64,000 nt of DNA from Rhizobium indicum (GTDB lineage Bacteria > Pseudomonadota > Alphaproteobacteria > Rhizobiales > Rhizobiaceae). Shown piece after piece: positions 52,350-60,288 of this stretch. The stretch's first letter is position 1, and each line of letters starts with the position of its first letter. The notes under the pieces were generated by a model, which was not told where the DNA came from, ran no database searches, and worked only from the letters and a program-made list of their open reading frames with translations. Location: the NCBI RefSeq assembly GCF_005862305.2, contig NZ_CP054021.1:1302001-1366000 (forward strand), written 5' to 3'. Position numbers and translations under genes: made by a program.

Positions 52350-52356
52350 ACGCACT

Positions 52357-52452
52357 CACCCGGTAGAGCGGGCACCCGGTAGAGCGGGCACCCGGTAGAG
52401 CGGGCACCCGGTAGAGCGGGCACCCGGTAGAGCCGGCACCCGGTAGAGCCGG
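52357..52452. repeat. Six tandem copies of a 16-bp unit
   Basis: The unit CACCCGGTAGAGCGGG is repeated exactly four times (52357-52420) and then twice as CACCCGGTAGAGCCGG (52421-52452). It lies just behind ohrR. Sixteen is not a multiple of three and no gene covers it. Confidence 0.95.
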
Positions 52453-52468
52453 CGTACGCGCCGAGAGA

Positions 52469-52693
52469 TCAGGACCGCGGCTTAGCGGGCGACCGGCGCT
52501 TCTTTGCAGGCGCCGCCTTAGGTTCGGCCTCGGCCTCCTGCTGCAAACGCAGCGCCTTCAGCTTCTCCGTCTTCTTGTCACGGGCCGTTGCCTCGGCGGC
52601 GATAATGGCGCGCGCCGTGTGATCGGTCGCTTCCGCCTTGTCGCGAGACGAAAGCTTGGCGGGATTGAAGAATTCTCCCTTGGTGGCGGTCAT
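52469..52693 (-). CDS. Small basic hypothetical protein
   Basis: 74 residues: a NPAKLSSRDKAEATDHTARA segment, a helical Ala/Glu/Lys region and a Lys/Arg/Pro-rich tail (AKKRRSPAKPRS). It is strongly charged and probably nucleic-acid associated. Small proteins of this kind are common in rhizobia; function unknown. Confidence 0.65.
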   Translation of the reverse strand: MTATKGEFFNPAKLSSRDKAEATDHTARAIIAAEATARDKKTEKLKALRLQQEAEAEPKAAPAKKRRSPAKPRS

Positions 52694-52820
52694 GTGCCCC
52701 TTTCCCAGGTGATGGCGGCTTTACCGCATAGTTCCTCAAATCGAAATCGGTTCAAGGAATTATGCTGAAATACAAGTGTTACAGCCCCCTTGCGCGTCTG
52801 GAATAGGCGCGCGGCGCTGT

Positions 52821-52899
52821 AAGCCATGGCTCCACGGCAGAAACCATGATTCCCGGCTGAACCGTGATTGCCACGGTTGGGCCGTGATGCCACAGCCGG
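52821..52899. repeat. Four degenerate tandem copies of a ~20-bp unit
   Basis: Units start at 52821, 52841, 52860 and 52880, each of 19 or 20 bases and close to AACCRTGATTSCCACGGCTG. The array ends two bases before the rpsU stop codon on the opposite strand. Confidence 0.6.
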
Positions 52900-52901
52900 G
52901 A

Positions 52902-53141
52902 TTAGCGGGTGGGGCGGAGAACCTTCTTCGGTGCCGGCAGCAGACCTTCGCGCTGCAGCTTCTTGCGAGCGAGCTTGCGCTGGCGGCGAATGGCCTCGGC
53001 CTTTTCGCGGGCGCGCTTCTCGGACGGCTTTTCAAAGGCGCTGCGAGCCTTCATTTCCCGGAACAGACCTTCCCGCTGCATCTTTTTCTTGAGCACGCGG
53101 AGCGCCTGATCGACATTGTTATCTCTGACGAGTACCTGCAA
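52902..53141 (-). CDS. rpsU: 30S ribosomal protein S21
   Basis: 79 residues if started at the TTG of 53141, which gives the family start [28 protein letters not shown] stands six bases upstream. A longer frame to 53177 would add a foreign Arg-rich extension. The rest ([20 protein letters not shown]) fits S21, a small basic protein of the 30S platform. Rhizobia usually have more than one rpsU; this one follows a small protein gene near a cold-shock gene. Confidence 0.9.
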   Translation of the reverse strand: MQVLVRDNNVDQALRVLKKKMQREGLFREMKARSAFEKPSEKRAREKAEAIRRQRKLARKKLQREGLLPAPKKVLRPTR

Positions 53142-53180
53142 AACGATATCCTTCCTGTTGCGGCGGCGAAGCCGCACTGT

Positions 53181-53218
53181 CCAAAATTAAAAACCCGGGC
53201 CAAAATAAAAAACCCGGA
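53181..53218. repeat. Two tandem copies of a 19-bp unit
   Basis: CCAAAATTAAAAACCCGGG (53181-53199) and CCAAAATAAAAAACCCGGA (53200-53218), two substitutions apart, fill half the rpsU upstream spacer. Confidence 0.65.
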
Positions 53219-53219
53219 A

Positions 53220-53504
53220 CTACTTCCCGATTTTGATGCTCGAAAACTTCAGCCAGGGCTCGGCGCCGTCGGACTTGGCCACCGCCTCGGGGGAAGCCCT
53301 CGACGGCGATTCACCGGTATCGATGTCGGCCTCAGTGATGCGGCGCTCGAAATTCTCCGCGTCGAACTGGACGCGATATTGCACATGCCCGTGGTCGTTG
53401 GGCAGGATGCTGGAGATCCGGCACCGCTTGTCGGCTTTCGCCGTGCGGGTGAGGCCGGATTTCAGCACGATCATGTCGCCGACTTTATAGTTTGGTCTGC
53501 CCAT
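53220..53504 (-). CDS. Conserved small hypothetical protein
   Basis: 94 residues. The N-terminal half (YKVGDMIVLKSGLTRTAKAD, then HVQYRVQFDAENFERRI) looks like a small beta-barrel of the kind often seen in RNA- or DNA-binding proteins. The C-terminal half is Ser/Glu-rich. It lies between cspA-like and rpsU genes, so a role in translation or cold response is possible but only inferred. Confidence 0.65.
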   Translation of the reverse strand: MGRPNYKVGDMIVLKSGLTRTAKADKRCRISSILPNDHGHVQYRVQFDAENFERRITEADIDTGESPSRASPEAVAKSDGAEPWLKFSSIKIGK

Positions 53505-53646
53505 TTCAGCGTCCCTTCGACTCTTCGGCTGCTCAATCGCTCAATCAGAACGACCGGGGGTCATTCAGGACCGACCGGGGCATTCCGGAAAAGCCTGCGA
53601 TCAAAGCAAAAAGGCCGGGCTGGTACCCGACCTCTTCCAGTCACTC

Positions 53647-53737
53647 AGCCCGCCGCCGGTATCGGTAGCTCGCTGCCAGTACATCCGTGGTCAGCTTGCT
53701 GCCAGCACATGGCCAGCCCGCTGCCATATTCATGGTC
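53647..53737. repeat. Four degenerate tandem copies of a 20 to 26-bp unit
   Basis: Units begin at 53647, 53667, 53693 and 53715, each opening with AGCYYGCYGCC and the last three ending near CATGGTC or CGTGGTC. They lie just downstream of the cold-shock gene. Confidence 0.55.
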
Positions 53738-53762
53738 AGCAGAGGAAGAGGCGAATGACAAA

Positions 53763-53972
53763 TCATGCGGCCTGAAGGTTGTCGGCCGAATTCTTGCCGG
53801 ACTTCTTGTCGCGGACGAGATCGTAGCGGATCTTCTGACCTTCAACGAGTTCGCGCATTCCGGCGCGTTCAACCGCTGAGATATGGACAAAAACGTCCGT
53901 AGAACCATCATCAGGCTGAATGAAGCCAAAACCCTTGGTGCCATTGAACCACTTTACGACGCCTGAATTCAT
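53763..53972 (-). CDS. Cold-shock protein (CspA family)
   Basis: 69 residues from the ATG at 53972 with AAGGAGAT. RNP1 (KGFGFIQ) and RNP2 (VFVHISAV) motifs are intact. It is a single-stranded nucleic acid-binding protein that melts mRNA structure. A hairpin in the 5' leader about 40 bases upstream may serve temperature control. Confidence 0.93.
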   Translation of the reverse strand: MNSGVVKWFNGTKGFGFIQPDDGSTDVFVHISAVERAGMRELVEGQKIRYDLVRDKKSGKNSADNLQAA

Positions 53973-54011
53973 AACGATCTCCTTTTCAACCGTTTGTGTT
54001 CGCCTGCGGAA

Positions 54012-54050
54012 AGATATCCGACAAGCCGTATCGATGTTGAGAGGATATCT
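54012..54050 (-). promoter_or_regulatory. Leader hairpin of the cold-shock gene
   Basis: AGATATCC (54012-54019) and GGATATCT (54043-54050) pair perfectly across 23 bases, 40 bases before the start codon. Weak A/T-rich pairing of this sort could open with temperature. Confidence 0.4.
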
Positions 54051-54172
54051 GACGGAGCGCTCAAGCGCGTGGACAAAGGTCGCAAGCAATTCGATACGCA
54101 CCATGTAGGATATTTACCGAATTAAGCAATGGTATTTCGGAAAATAATTCTCTCGCGGGCACAAAATGAAGC

Positions 54173-54282
54173 TCTTGCCCCAGGGGCAAAGCACCCTTTT
54201 CCCCGGGGCAAAGCACTCGCTCGCCCGGGGCAAAGCAACCGCTTGCCCGAGGCAAAGCGCCAGCTTGCCTGGGAAAAGCGAT
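54173..54282. repeat. Five degenerate tandem copies of a 22-bp unit
   Basis: Units of 22 bases built around SCCCGGGGCAAAGCA start near 54173, 54195, 54217, 54239 and 54261. They lie between the cold-shock and L,D-transpeptidase genes and are followed by a 10-bp hairpin (54288-54297 with 54305-54314) that may terminate the transpeptidase transcript. Confidence 0.7.
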
Positions 54283-54321
54283 CGATCCGAGGCGGCCGGA
54301 TTGCGGCCGCCTCGATGACGA

Positions 54322-55056
54322 TTACTGCCAGACGACGATGGGCGCCTTGGTGGGAACGCGGTCGTAGAGATCGATGATATCCTGGTTCATCAGCCGCACG
54401 CAGCCTGACGAGACGGCCTTGCCGATCGAGCGCCAATCGGGATTTCCGTGCAGGCGGTAGAGCGTGTCCTCTCCATTCGAGAAGATATAGAGCGCGCGGG
54501 CGCCGAGCGGGTTCTTCAGACCCGGCTCCATGCCGCCGTTCTCGATCGAATATTTGACGAGTTCGGGCTGGCGGGCGACCATCTCGTTCGGCGGCTTCCA
54601 GCGCGGCCATCTCTGACGCCACTGGATGACGCCCGACCCCTGCCAGGCGAAACCCTCGCGGCCGATGCCGACGCCGTAGCGCATCGCCATGCCGTCACCC
54701 TGGACGAGATAGAGGAAGCGCGACGGCGTATCGACGACAATGGTGCCGGGAGGCTGACCGGTGGGATCGACGACGCGCTGGCGATAATAGCGCGGATCGA
54801 TCTGCTCGTAGGGAACGGCTGGAATGAGAAAGCCGCCGTCTTCGATGGGGCCATACATGACGGCAAGCTCAGCCCCACTCGGCACGCTCGACGCACCCGG
54901 GGACTGGAACAGGCGCATTGGCGAACGGTAGGTGATCGTCGTATCGCCTGATGTCACGGTGTTGGCTGAGGAGGCGCAGCCGGCGAGCGCGGAGGCTGCG
55001 GTCAACGCCGAAAAGGAAAGAAAGCTGCGGCGGGAAAGATGTCTATCGAAGCTCAT
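54322..55056 (-). CDS. L,D-transpeptidase (YkuD domain)
   Basis: 244 residues from the ATG at 55056. The N-terminus RRSFLSFSALTAASALAGC has both a twin-arginine start and a lipobox, so it may be a lipoprotein exported by Tat. The catalytic motif is HGNPDWRSIGKAVSSGCVRL (His and SxGCxR, about residues 202 to 222). It cross-links peptidoglycan between meso-diaminopimelate residues or ties proteins to it. A paralogue follows upstream at 56039. Confidence 0.92.
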   Translation of the reverse strand: MSFDRHLSRRSFLSFSALTAASALAGCASSANTVTSGDTTITYRSPMRLFQSPGASSVPSGAELAVMYGPIEDGGFLIPAVPYEQIDPRYYRQRVVDPTGQPPGTIVVDTPSRFLYLVQGDGMAMRYGVGIGREGFAWQGSGVIQWRQRWPRWKPPNEMVARQPELVKYSIENGGMEPGLKNPLGARALYIFSNGEDTLYRLHGNPDWRSIGKAVSSGCVRLMNQDIIDLYDRVPTKAPIVVWQ

Positions 55057-55232
55057 GACGCGGGACTGATTTCCTCTGATGCGGGAAGCCGGACGGGACG
55101 CCGGATAAACCGGTGATTCGTCCAATGCCGATAACAACATCAAAAGATCTATCGGCTTGCGCCAAATAAACCATAGCTTCACGCAGACGTGTCCAGCTCG
55201 GAGCGGACGATATGGGAAGCGCTGTTGCAGCG

Positions 55233-56039
55233 CTACATCACAACGATCTCGGCCTTGGCAGAAACGCGGTCGTAAAGATCGATGACGTCCTGGTTCAGCA
55301 TGCGCACGCAGCCCGACGAGGTGGCCTTGCCGACCGACTGCCAGTCGGGTGTGCCGTGGATGCGATAGAGCGTATCCTGCCCGTCCTTGAAGATATACAT
55401 GGCGCGGGCGCCGAGCGGGTTCATCAGCCCTGGATTCATGCCTCCATTCTCCGCTCCGAACGGGCGGACTTCAGGCTGGCGCGAGACCATTTCGACCGAC
55501 GGCGTCCAGCGCGGCCATTTCTGCTTCCACTGGATGACGCCCCGGCCGGACCAGGCGTAACCGTCGCGGCCGAGGCCGACGCCGTAACGCATCGCCTTGC
55601 CGTTGCCCTCGACGAAATAGAGGAAATGCGCCTTGGTATCGATGACCACGGTGCCGGCACGCTCGGTCGTCTGATAATCGACCTCCTGGCGCAAGAACTG
55701 CGGCTGCACGCGGCTGACCGGGATCGCCGGCAGGGTGAAATCTTCGTCACGCTGCTGTCCGTACATCGCCATGTGCACGGGGTTGGTGACCGGCAGGCCA
55801 TAGGTCTGGTGGAACTGGGTCTTGTAGAGCTCGCGCGTCTGCGGCACCGGCTGATCGGGGATCGGCCGCACCCGGCGCGGATCGACGCCGGGCGGCTGAT
55901 AGAAGACCGGCGAGGTTTCCTGGACGAAGCGGGCGGGCGAATCGGCGGCGACATCGGGAATGAGGATGTTGCAGCCGCTCAGCGACGCAACCGCAATCAC
56001 GAGCCCAGCAAGCGGGAAGACCCGGCGCAGAAAATTCAT
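55233..56039 (-). CDS. L,D-transpeptidase (YkuD domain), paralogue
   Basis: 268 residues from the ATG at 56039. Signal peptide with lipobox SLSGC near residue 22, a 70-residue linker, and the YkuD domain with HGTPDWQSVGKATSSGCVRM. It is closely related to its downstream neighbour (GVIQWKQKWPRW against GVIQWRQRWPRW) but has a different export signal (Sec-lipoprotein). A tandem duplication is likely. Confidence 0.92.
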   Translation of the reverse strand: MNFLRRVFPLAGLVIAVASLSGCNILIPDVAADSPARFVQETSPVFYQPPGVDPRRVRPIPDQPVPQTRELYKTQFHQTYGLPVTNPVHMAMYGQQRDEDFTLPAIPVSRVQPQFLRQEVDYQTTERAGTVVIDTKAHFLYFVEGNGKAMRYGVGLGRDGYAWSGRGVIQWKQKWPRWTPSVEMVSRQPEVRPFGAENGGMNPGLMNPLGARAMYIFKDGQDTLYRIHGTPDWQSVGKATSSGCVRMLNQDVIDLYDRVSAKAEIVVM

Positions 56040-56130
56040 GGAACCACCCTTATCAACGATCGGCAGACAGCGACATCTGACGGAACGATGGCATTCGCGG
56101 CTGGCGCGAGGCTGGCGTTGGGGTGGAAAA

Positions 56131-56367
56131 TCAGGAAACGAGCAGGACGCCATTGCCATAGGCGGCGGCCAGATCGCGGATCAGCTGCGTCTCCCGCTCG
56201 GTCAGCTTGCCAGGATCGACGAAACGCCAGTTGCGCTCATAAAGCGCGAAGGCCTCGCCGGCGGGCATGGCGCGCACGGGATCGCGATTCCAGGCGAGCG
56301 ATTTCAGCTCGGGGAAGTCGTTCGGCACAATCATGCTCTCTGGCATGCTCTTAGCGTTCGTCGTCAT
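56131..56367 (-). CDS. Small hypothetical protein
   Basis: 78 residues: IVPNDFPELKSLAWNRDPVR, MPAGEAFALYERNWRFVDPG and ERETQLIRDLAAAYGNGVLL. It is soluble with no signal peptide and belongs to a group of small conserved proteins in rhizobia without known role. Confidence 0.65.
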   Translation of the reverse strand: MTTNAKSMPESMIVPNDFPELKSLAWNRDPVRAMPAGEAFALYERNWRFVDPGKLTERETQLIRDLAAAYGNGVLLVS

Positions 56368-56412
56368 TCCAGCAATATAGGGCTAATGGCCCTCATTTGA
56401 AGCGGCTGGAAT

Positions 56413-57333
56413 TCAGGCCGCCACTCCGTGAAAGAAGCGGATGCTCTGTTCGATCTCGGCCGGCAGCGCCGAGGTGTGATTGCCGGCGACGGTTTCCGTT
56501 TCGATATGAACGCCGGCGCCGCGGGCGCGGCGGGCCAGCAGATCGGCGCGGTCGTTGAAATGCGGCTCCTCGGTGCCGTGGACGACACGGACCGGGCATT
56601 TAAAGCTGTGGGCGTAACACAGCGCCGAACGCACCTCGAATTCATGCCCGTTGCTATCGTCGAAACGGATGTCCTGGGGATAGCGGTTGAAGAAGCGGAA
56701 GGCATCGGGGTTGCCTGAAATTGGTGCTGCGGCGCGGAATTTGTGGGTGGTCATCGCCGTCAGCATGGTCAGCGTGCCGCCGATGCTATGGCCGGCGATG
56801 AAGAGGCGCTCGGGATCGACACCCGGCAGATGCGCCAGGCGCTCGGTGGCGGCGAGAACGTCGTCGACCTCGTCGTAGAAGCCGGAGAAATTGCCCATCT
56901 GGCCGTTTTCGCCACGCAACGACGGCATCATCACGACATAACCGGCATCCATATAGGGCTTCATCAGCTGCCAGTGGCCGATGCCCATGGCATTGCCGCC
57001 GTGCAGGAAGAGCACGGCCGGCCTGGCGGCGCGCTCGCGCTTGTATTTCGAGACCCAGGCCGCCAGCTCCAGCTCGCCGTAACCGGAGCGGTAGAAGATC
57101 TTGTCGGCATCGGCAGGCGCATTCAGCGGTTCGTATTTGTCGGGCGCCGGCCCCTTCTGCAGCAGCTTGGTGCGGAAATGGTGGCGGACCTTGGCGTAGT
57201 CGTGCTTGGCAAGGCGTGGCTCGTCCGGGACATCGAACGCGGCCGCCATGCGCGGCAGGATAAGTGCACCGGCGAGACCCGCCAGCACGGCACGGCGCTG
57301 GAGGAAAAGGGAATTTCGTTCACGCGAGCTCAT
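56413..57333 (-). CDS. Exported alpha/beta hydrolase (prolyl-oligopeptidase/dienelactone-hydrolase like)
   Basis: 306 residues from the ATG at 57333. A signal peptide with twin Arg (RRAVLAGLAGALILPRMAAA) leads a hydrolase fold: oxyanion VLFLHGGNAMG, nucleophile elbow FIAGHSIGGTL, acid in VHGTEEPHFNDRAD and His in VAGNHTSAL. It is periplasmic; the substrate is unknown. Confidence 0.85.
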   Translation of the reverse strand: MSSRERNSLFLQRRAVLAGLAGALILPRMAAAFDVPDEPRLAKHDYAKVRHHFRTKLLQKGPAPDKYEPLNAPADADKIFYRSGYGELELAAWVSKYKRERAARPAVLFLHGGNAMGIGHWQLMKPYMDAGYVVMMPSLRGENGQMGNFSGFYDEVDDVLAATERLAHLPGVDPERLFIAGHSIGGTLTMLTAMTTHKFRAAAPISGNPDAFRFFNRYPQDIRFDDSNGHEFEVRSALCYAHSFKCPVRVVHGTEEPHFNDRADLLARRARGAGVHIETETVAGNHTSALPAEIEQSIRFFHGVAA

Positions 57334-57375
57334 AACGCAGCATCCATCATTTCCCCGGCCAGTCCAAATTAAACA

Positions 57376-57423
57376 GAGCATGATGTCGTCCGAAAACCGC
57401 TTACACTTTTCGGCACCATGCTC
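57376..57423. repeat. Rhizobial palindromic repeat, copy B
   Basis: GAGCATGATGTCGTCCGAAA, then ACCGCTTACACTTTTCGGCA, then CCATGCTC: a near-complete palindrome with GAGCATG/CATGCTC ends and CCGAAAA/TTTTCGG inner arms. It shares its core with copy A at 49916. Confidence 0.7.
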
Positions 57424-57512
57424 GGGAAAATCTGCACCGGAAGATCGTTGCCGCCAATACACATGCTGTTGAAAATATTGCCCTGCGTCATTGTTGCGCA
57501 GGGGTTGCAACT

Positions 57513-59138
57513 TCACGCCGGCTTGGCCTCGATCATGGCGATCAGCGTGCGCAGCCGGTCGGCCTCGTAGGAGGGCTTGTCGGGGCGAAGGCGGGCGATG
57601 CGGGGAAAGCGCATGGCGACGCCTGATTTGTGCCGGGTCGAACGGTTGATGCCCTCGAAGGCCACTTCGACGACGAAGCCGAAATCCTTGTCGGCGCGCA
57701 CGGCGCGTACCGGGCCGAAACGCTCGGTGGTATTGTTGCGCACGAATTTGTCGAGCACCTCGAGCTCGGCATCGGTGAAGCCGAAATAGGCCTTGCCGAC
57801 GGGCACCAGCTGTTCGCCGTCCTCGTCATCGGCCCAGACGCCGAAGGTGAAATCGGAATAGTAGCTGGAGCGCTTGCCGTGGCCGCGCTGGGCATACATC
57901 AGGACCGCATCGACATTATAGGGGTTGCGCTTCCACTTGAACCAAGGCCCCTTCATGCGGCCGGCCTGGTAGACGCTGTCGCGGCGCTTGATCATCACGC
58001 CTTCGATGACCGGATCGGGCGGGGCGGCGCGCAGAGTATCGAGCTCTTCCCACGACGAGAACGGCACCAGCGGCGAGAGGTCGAAACGGTCGTGCGGGGC
58101 GCGGTCGATGATCTCGGTCAGCCGGTCGCGGCGATCGACATAGGTGCGCCCGCGAACATCGTCGTCGCCATCGAAGAGCAGGTCATAGGTGCGGATGAAG
58201 GCGGGGTAATCACCAAGCATCTTTGCCGTTACCGTCTTGCGGTTCAGGCGCTGCTGCAGGTCGGAGAAGGTGCGCGTCGGGCTGTTCGAGCGGGCAGTGC
58301 CGCCGACCAGCAGCTCGCCATCGACGACGCCGGAAAAATTGATCGCGTCGAGAATATCGGGAAAGGCGCCTGAAATGTCGTCGCCGGAGCGGGAATAGAT
58401 CTTGCGCCTGTCGCCGGAGCGGGAGAGCTGGACGCGGATGCCGTCCCATTTCCATTCGGCGGCGTAATTCACCGGATCGAGGCTGGTCAGATCGCCCTCC
58501 TCTACCGCATTGGCGAGCATGACGGAATGGAAGATCGCCGGTGTGGCCAGCACCGGCTTTTCGCCGCCGCCCGCCAGCCATTCGAACAGCGTCTCATAAG
58601 GCGGCTGCAGACCATGCCAGAGGGTTTCGATCTCGGTGACGTCCTTGTCGCCGAGATCGGCGAGCGCCTGCTTGGCAAGGCGGGCGGAAACGCCGATGCG
58701 CATGGCGCCGGTGGCAAGCTTGATGAAGGCGAAACGGCCGGACGAATCCAGCCGGTCGAGAAGATCGCGGACGTAGCTGCGCACTTCGGTGCGGCCGAGC
58801 GCGTTCATGCCGGTGACGACCTCGCCGAGACGCGGCTGGGCAAGTGCCGAGCGGTCGATATCCCTCTCATTGTCCCAGACGAGCGAGATGGTTTCGGCAA
58901 GATCGCCGACATAATCGTAGGAATAGCGAAACAGCACCTCGTCCATGCGCTCCAGCACCAGCTCGCGCAACATGGCGGGCTTGACGTTGCGCACCTCCAG
59001 CGTGCCGGCGATGGCGGCAAGGCCGTAGCCGCGATCAGGATCGGGCGTGTCGCGGAAATAATCGGTGAGCAGCTTCAGCTTGCCGTTGCGGCTGGGGGTC
59101 AGCACCAAGCGGTCGAGCAGGTCGGCGAAGGCTTTCAT
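57513..59138 (-). CDS. ATP-dependent DNA ligase
   Basis: 541 residues. The nucleotidyltransferase motif I is EWKWDGIRVQL (active Lys), motif III DGELLVGG, motif IV EGVMIK, motif V WFKWKRNP; an N-terminal helical domain (about 1 to 200) precedes, and an OB-fold follows (VEVAFEGINRSTRHKSGVAM). This is the LIG member of the LIG/EXO repair pair. The exonuclease gene lies directly upstream. It has no polymerase or Ku partner here. Confidence 0.93.
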   Translation of the reverse strand: MKAFADLLDRLVLTPSRNGKLKLLTDYFRDTPDPDRGYGLAAIAGTLEVRNVKPAMLRELVLERMDEVLFRYSYDYVGDLAETISLVWDNERDIDRSALAQPRLGEVVTGMNALGRTEVRSYVRDLLDRLDSSGRFAFIKLATGAMRIGVSARLAKQALADLGDKDVTEIETLWHGLQPPYETLFEWLAGGGEKPVLATPAIFHSVMLANAVEEGDLTSLDPVNYAAEWKWDGIRVQLSRSGDRRKIYSRSGDDISGAFPDILDAINFSGVVDGELLVGGTARSNSPTRTFSDLQQRLNRKTVTAKMLGDYPAFIRTYDLLFDGDDDVRGRTYVDRRDRLTEIIDRAPHDRFDLSPLVPFSSWEELDTLRAAPPDPVIEGVMIKRRDSVYQAGRMKGPWFKWKRNPYNVDAVLMYAQRGHGKRSSYYSDFTFGVWADDEDGEQLVPVGKAYFGFTDAELEVLDKFVRNNTTERFGPVRAVRADKDFGFVVEVAFEGINRSTRHKSGVAMRFPRIARLRPDKPSYEADRLRTLIAMIEAKPA

Positions 59139-59189
59139 GGGTGCCTCGCGACTTCGGAGGGGTTTTGACGCGGGATATTGCTCATCTTC

Positions 59190-60200
59190 TCAATCCCCCT
59201 CGTCCTCATAACCCACCAGATGCAGCGGCTTCGCCTTGATGCCCTGCAATTGGCACCAGCGCACCAGGGCCTCCTCGCGGCCATGCGTCACCCAGACCTC
59301 GGCCGGGTGCAATTCCCGGATCGTTTCGGTCAGTTCCGGCCAGTCGCAATGATCGGAGATGACGAGGGGCAGTTCGACGCCGTGCTGTTTGGCGCGCTGG
59401 CGCACCATCATCCAGCCGGAGGCGAAGGCCGGAAGCGGCTCGCTGAAGCGCCGGGCCCAGCGATCGGCGAAGGCCGATGACGGGCCGATGACGACGGCCC
59501 CTTTGAAGGCGGACTTGTCGCGGCTTTCGATCGTCGCCGGCAGCAGTTCGCCGAGATCGATGCCCTGCTCGATATAATAGTCGCAGAGTTTTTCCATGGC
59601 GCCGTGGATATAGATCGGTTCGGCATAACCGGCATCGCGCAGCAGCCGGATGACGCGCTGGGCCTTGCCGAGCGCATAGGCGCCGACGAGATGGGTGCGC
59701 TCGGGAAATTGGCGCAGCGATGCCAAGAGCTTGCCGATCTCGTCCATCGGATCGGGGTGATGGAAGACCGGCAGGCCGAAGGTCGCCTCGGTGATGAAAA
59801 CATCGCAGGCAACCGGCACATAGGCGGCGCAGGTCGGATCGGGGCGACGTTTGTAGTCGCCGGAGACGACGATGCGGGTGCCGTTCTTCTCGATGGCAAT
59901 CTGGGCAGAGCCGAGCACATGGCCGGCCGGGTGAAAGCTCACCTTGACGCCGTTGACCAGCAGTTCCTCACCGAAGGCTGCCGCCTGCTCGCTGGCGCAG
60001 AAACCGTCGCCGTAACGCAGGCGCATGATGTCCAGCGTCTGGCGGGTGGCAAGCACGTTTACATGGCCCGGCCGGGCATGATCCGAATGGCCATGGGTGA
60101 CGAGCGCCTGCTCGACGGGCCGCACCGGATCGACATAAAAGCCGCCTTCCGGGCAATAGAGCCCCTCCGGGGCAGGATAAAGCAGCGCATCAGGTCTCAT
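59190..60200 (-). CDS. Ligase-associated metallo-beta-lactamase-fold DNA exonuclease
   Basis: 336 residues. Metallo-beta-lactamase signature HGHSDHARPG (H-x-H-x-D-H), metal His in FHPAGHVLGS and Asp in VSGDYKRRPD, then the beta-CASP region with DHCDWPEL. This is the EXO member that works with the neighbouring ligase. It is transcribed first; the ligase follows after 51 bases. Confidence 0.92.
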   Translation of the reverse strand: MRPDALLYPAPEGLYCPEGGFYVDPVRPVEQALVTHGHSDHARPGHVNVLATRQTLDIMRLRYGDGFCASEQAAAFGEELLVNGVKVSFHPAGHVLGSAQIAIEKNGTRIVVSGDYKRRPDPTCAAYVPVACDVFITEATFGLPVFHHPDPMDEIGKLLASLRQFPERTHLVGAYALGKAQRVIRLLRDAGYAEPIYIHGAMEKLCDYYIEQGIDLGELLPATIESRDKSAFKGAVVIGPSSAFADRWARRFSEPLPAFASGWMMVRQRAKQHGVELPLVISDHCDWPELTETIRELHPAEVWVTHGREEALVRWCQLQGIKAKPLHLVGYEDEGD

Positions 60201-60288
60201 GAAACGAGAGATAGCGGGAAATGGGCGCGAGGCCAGAGGGCGGGAAGAAGGGACTGGCGAATGCGCCGTGGCTCAACGCCGGCGATCG

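Noticed and set aside
52208..52423. - strand frame through the 16-bp tandem repeat
   Set aside because: The repeated residues come only from the tandem DNA repeat; no ribosome site.
52357..52452. Tandem 16-bp array as a CRISPR
   Set aside because: Units are directly adjacent with no spacers, too short, and there are no cas genes.
54173..54282. 22-bp array as a CRISPR or origin iterons
   Set aside because: No unique spacers, no replication gene nearby, and strong decay of the units.
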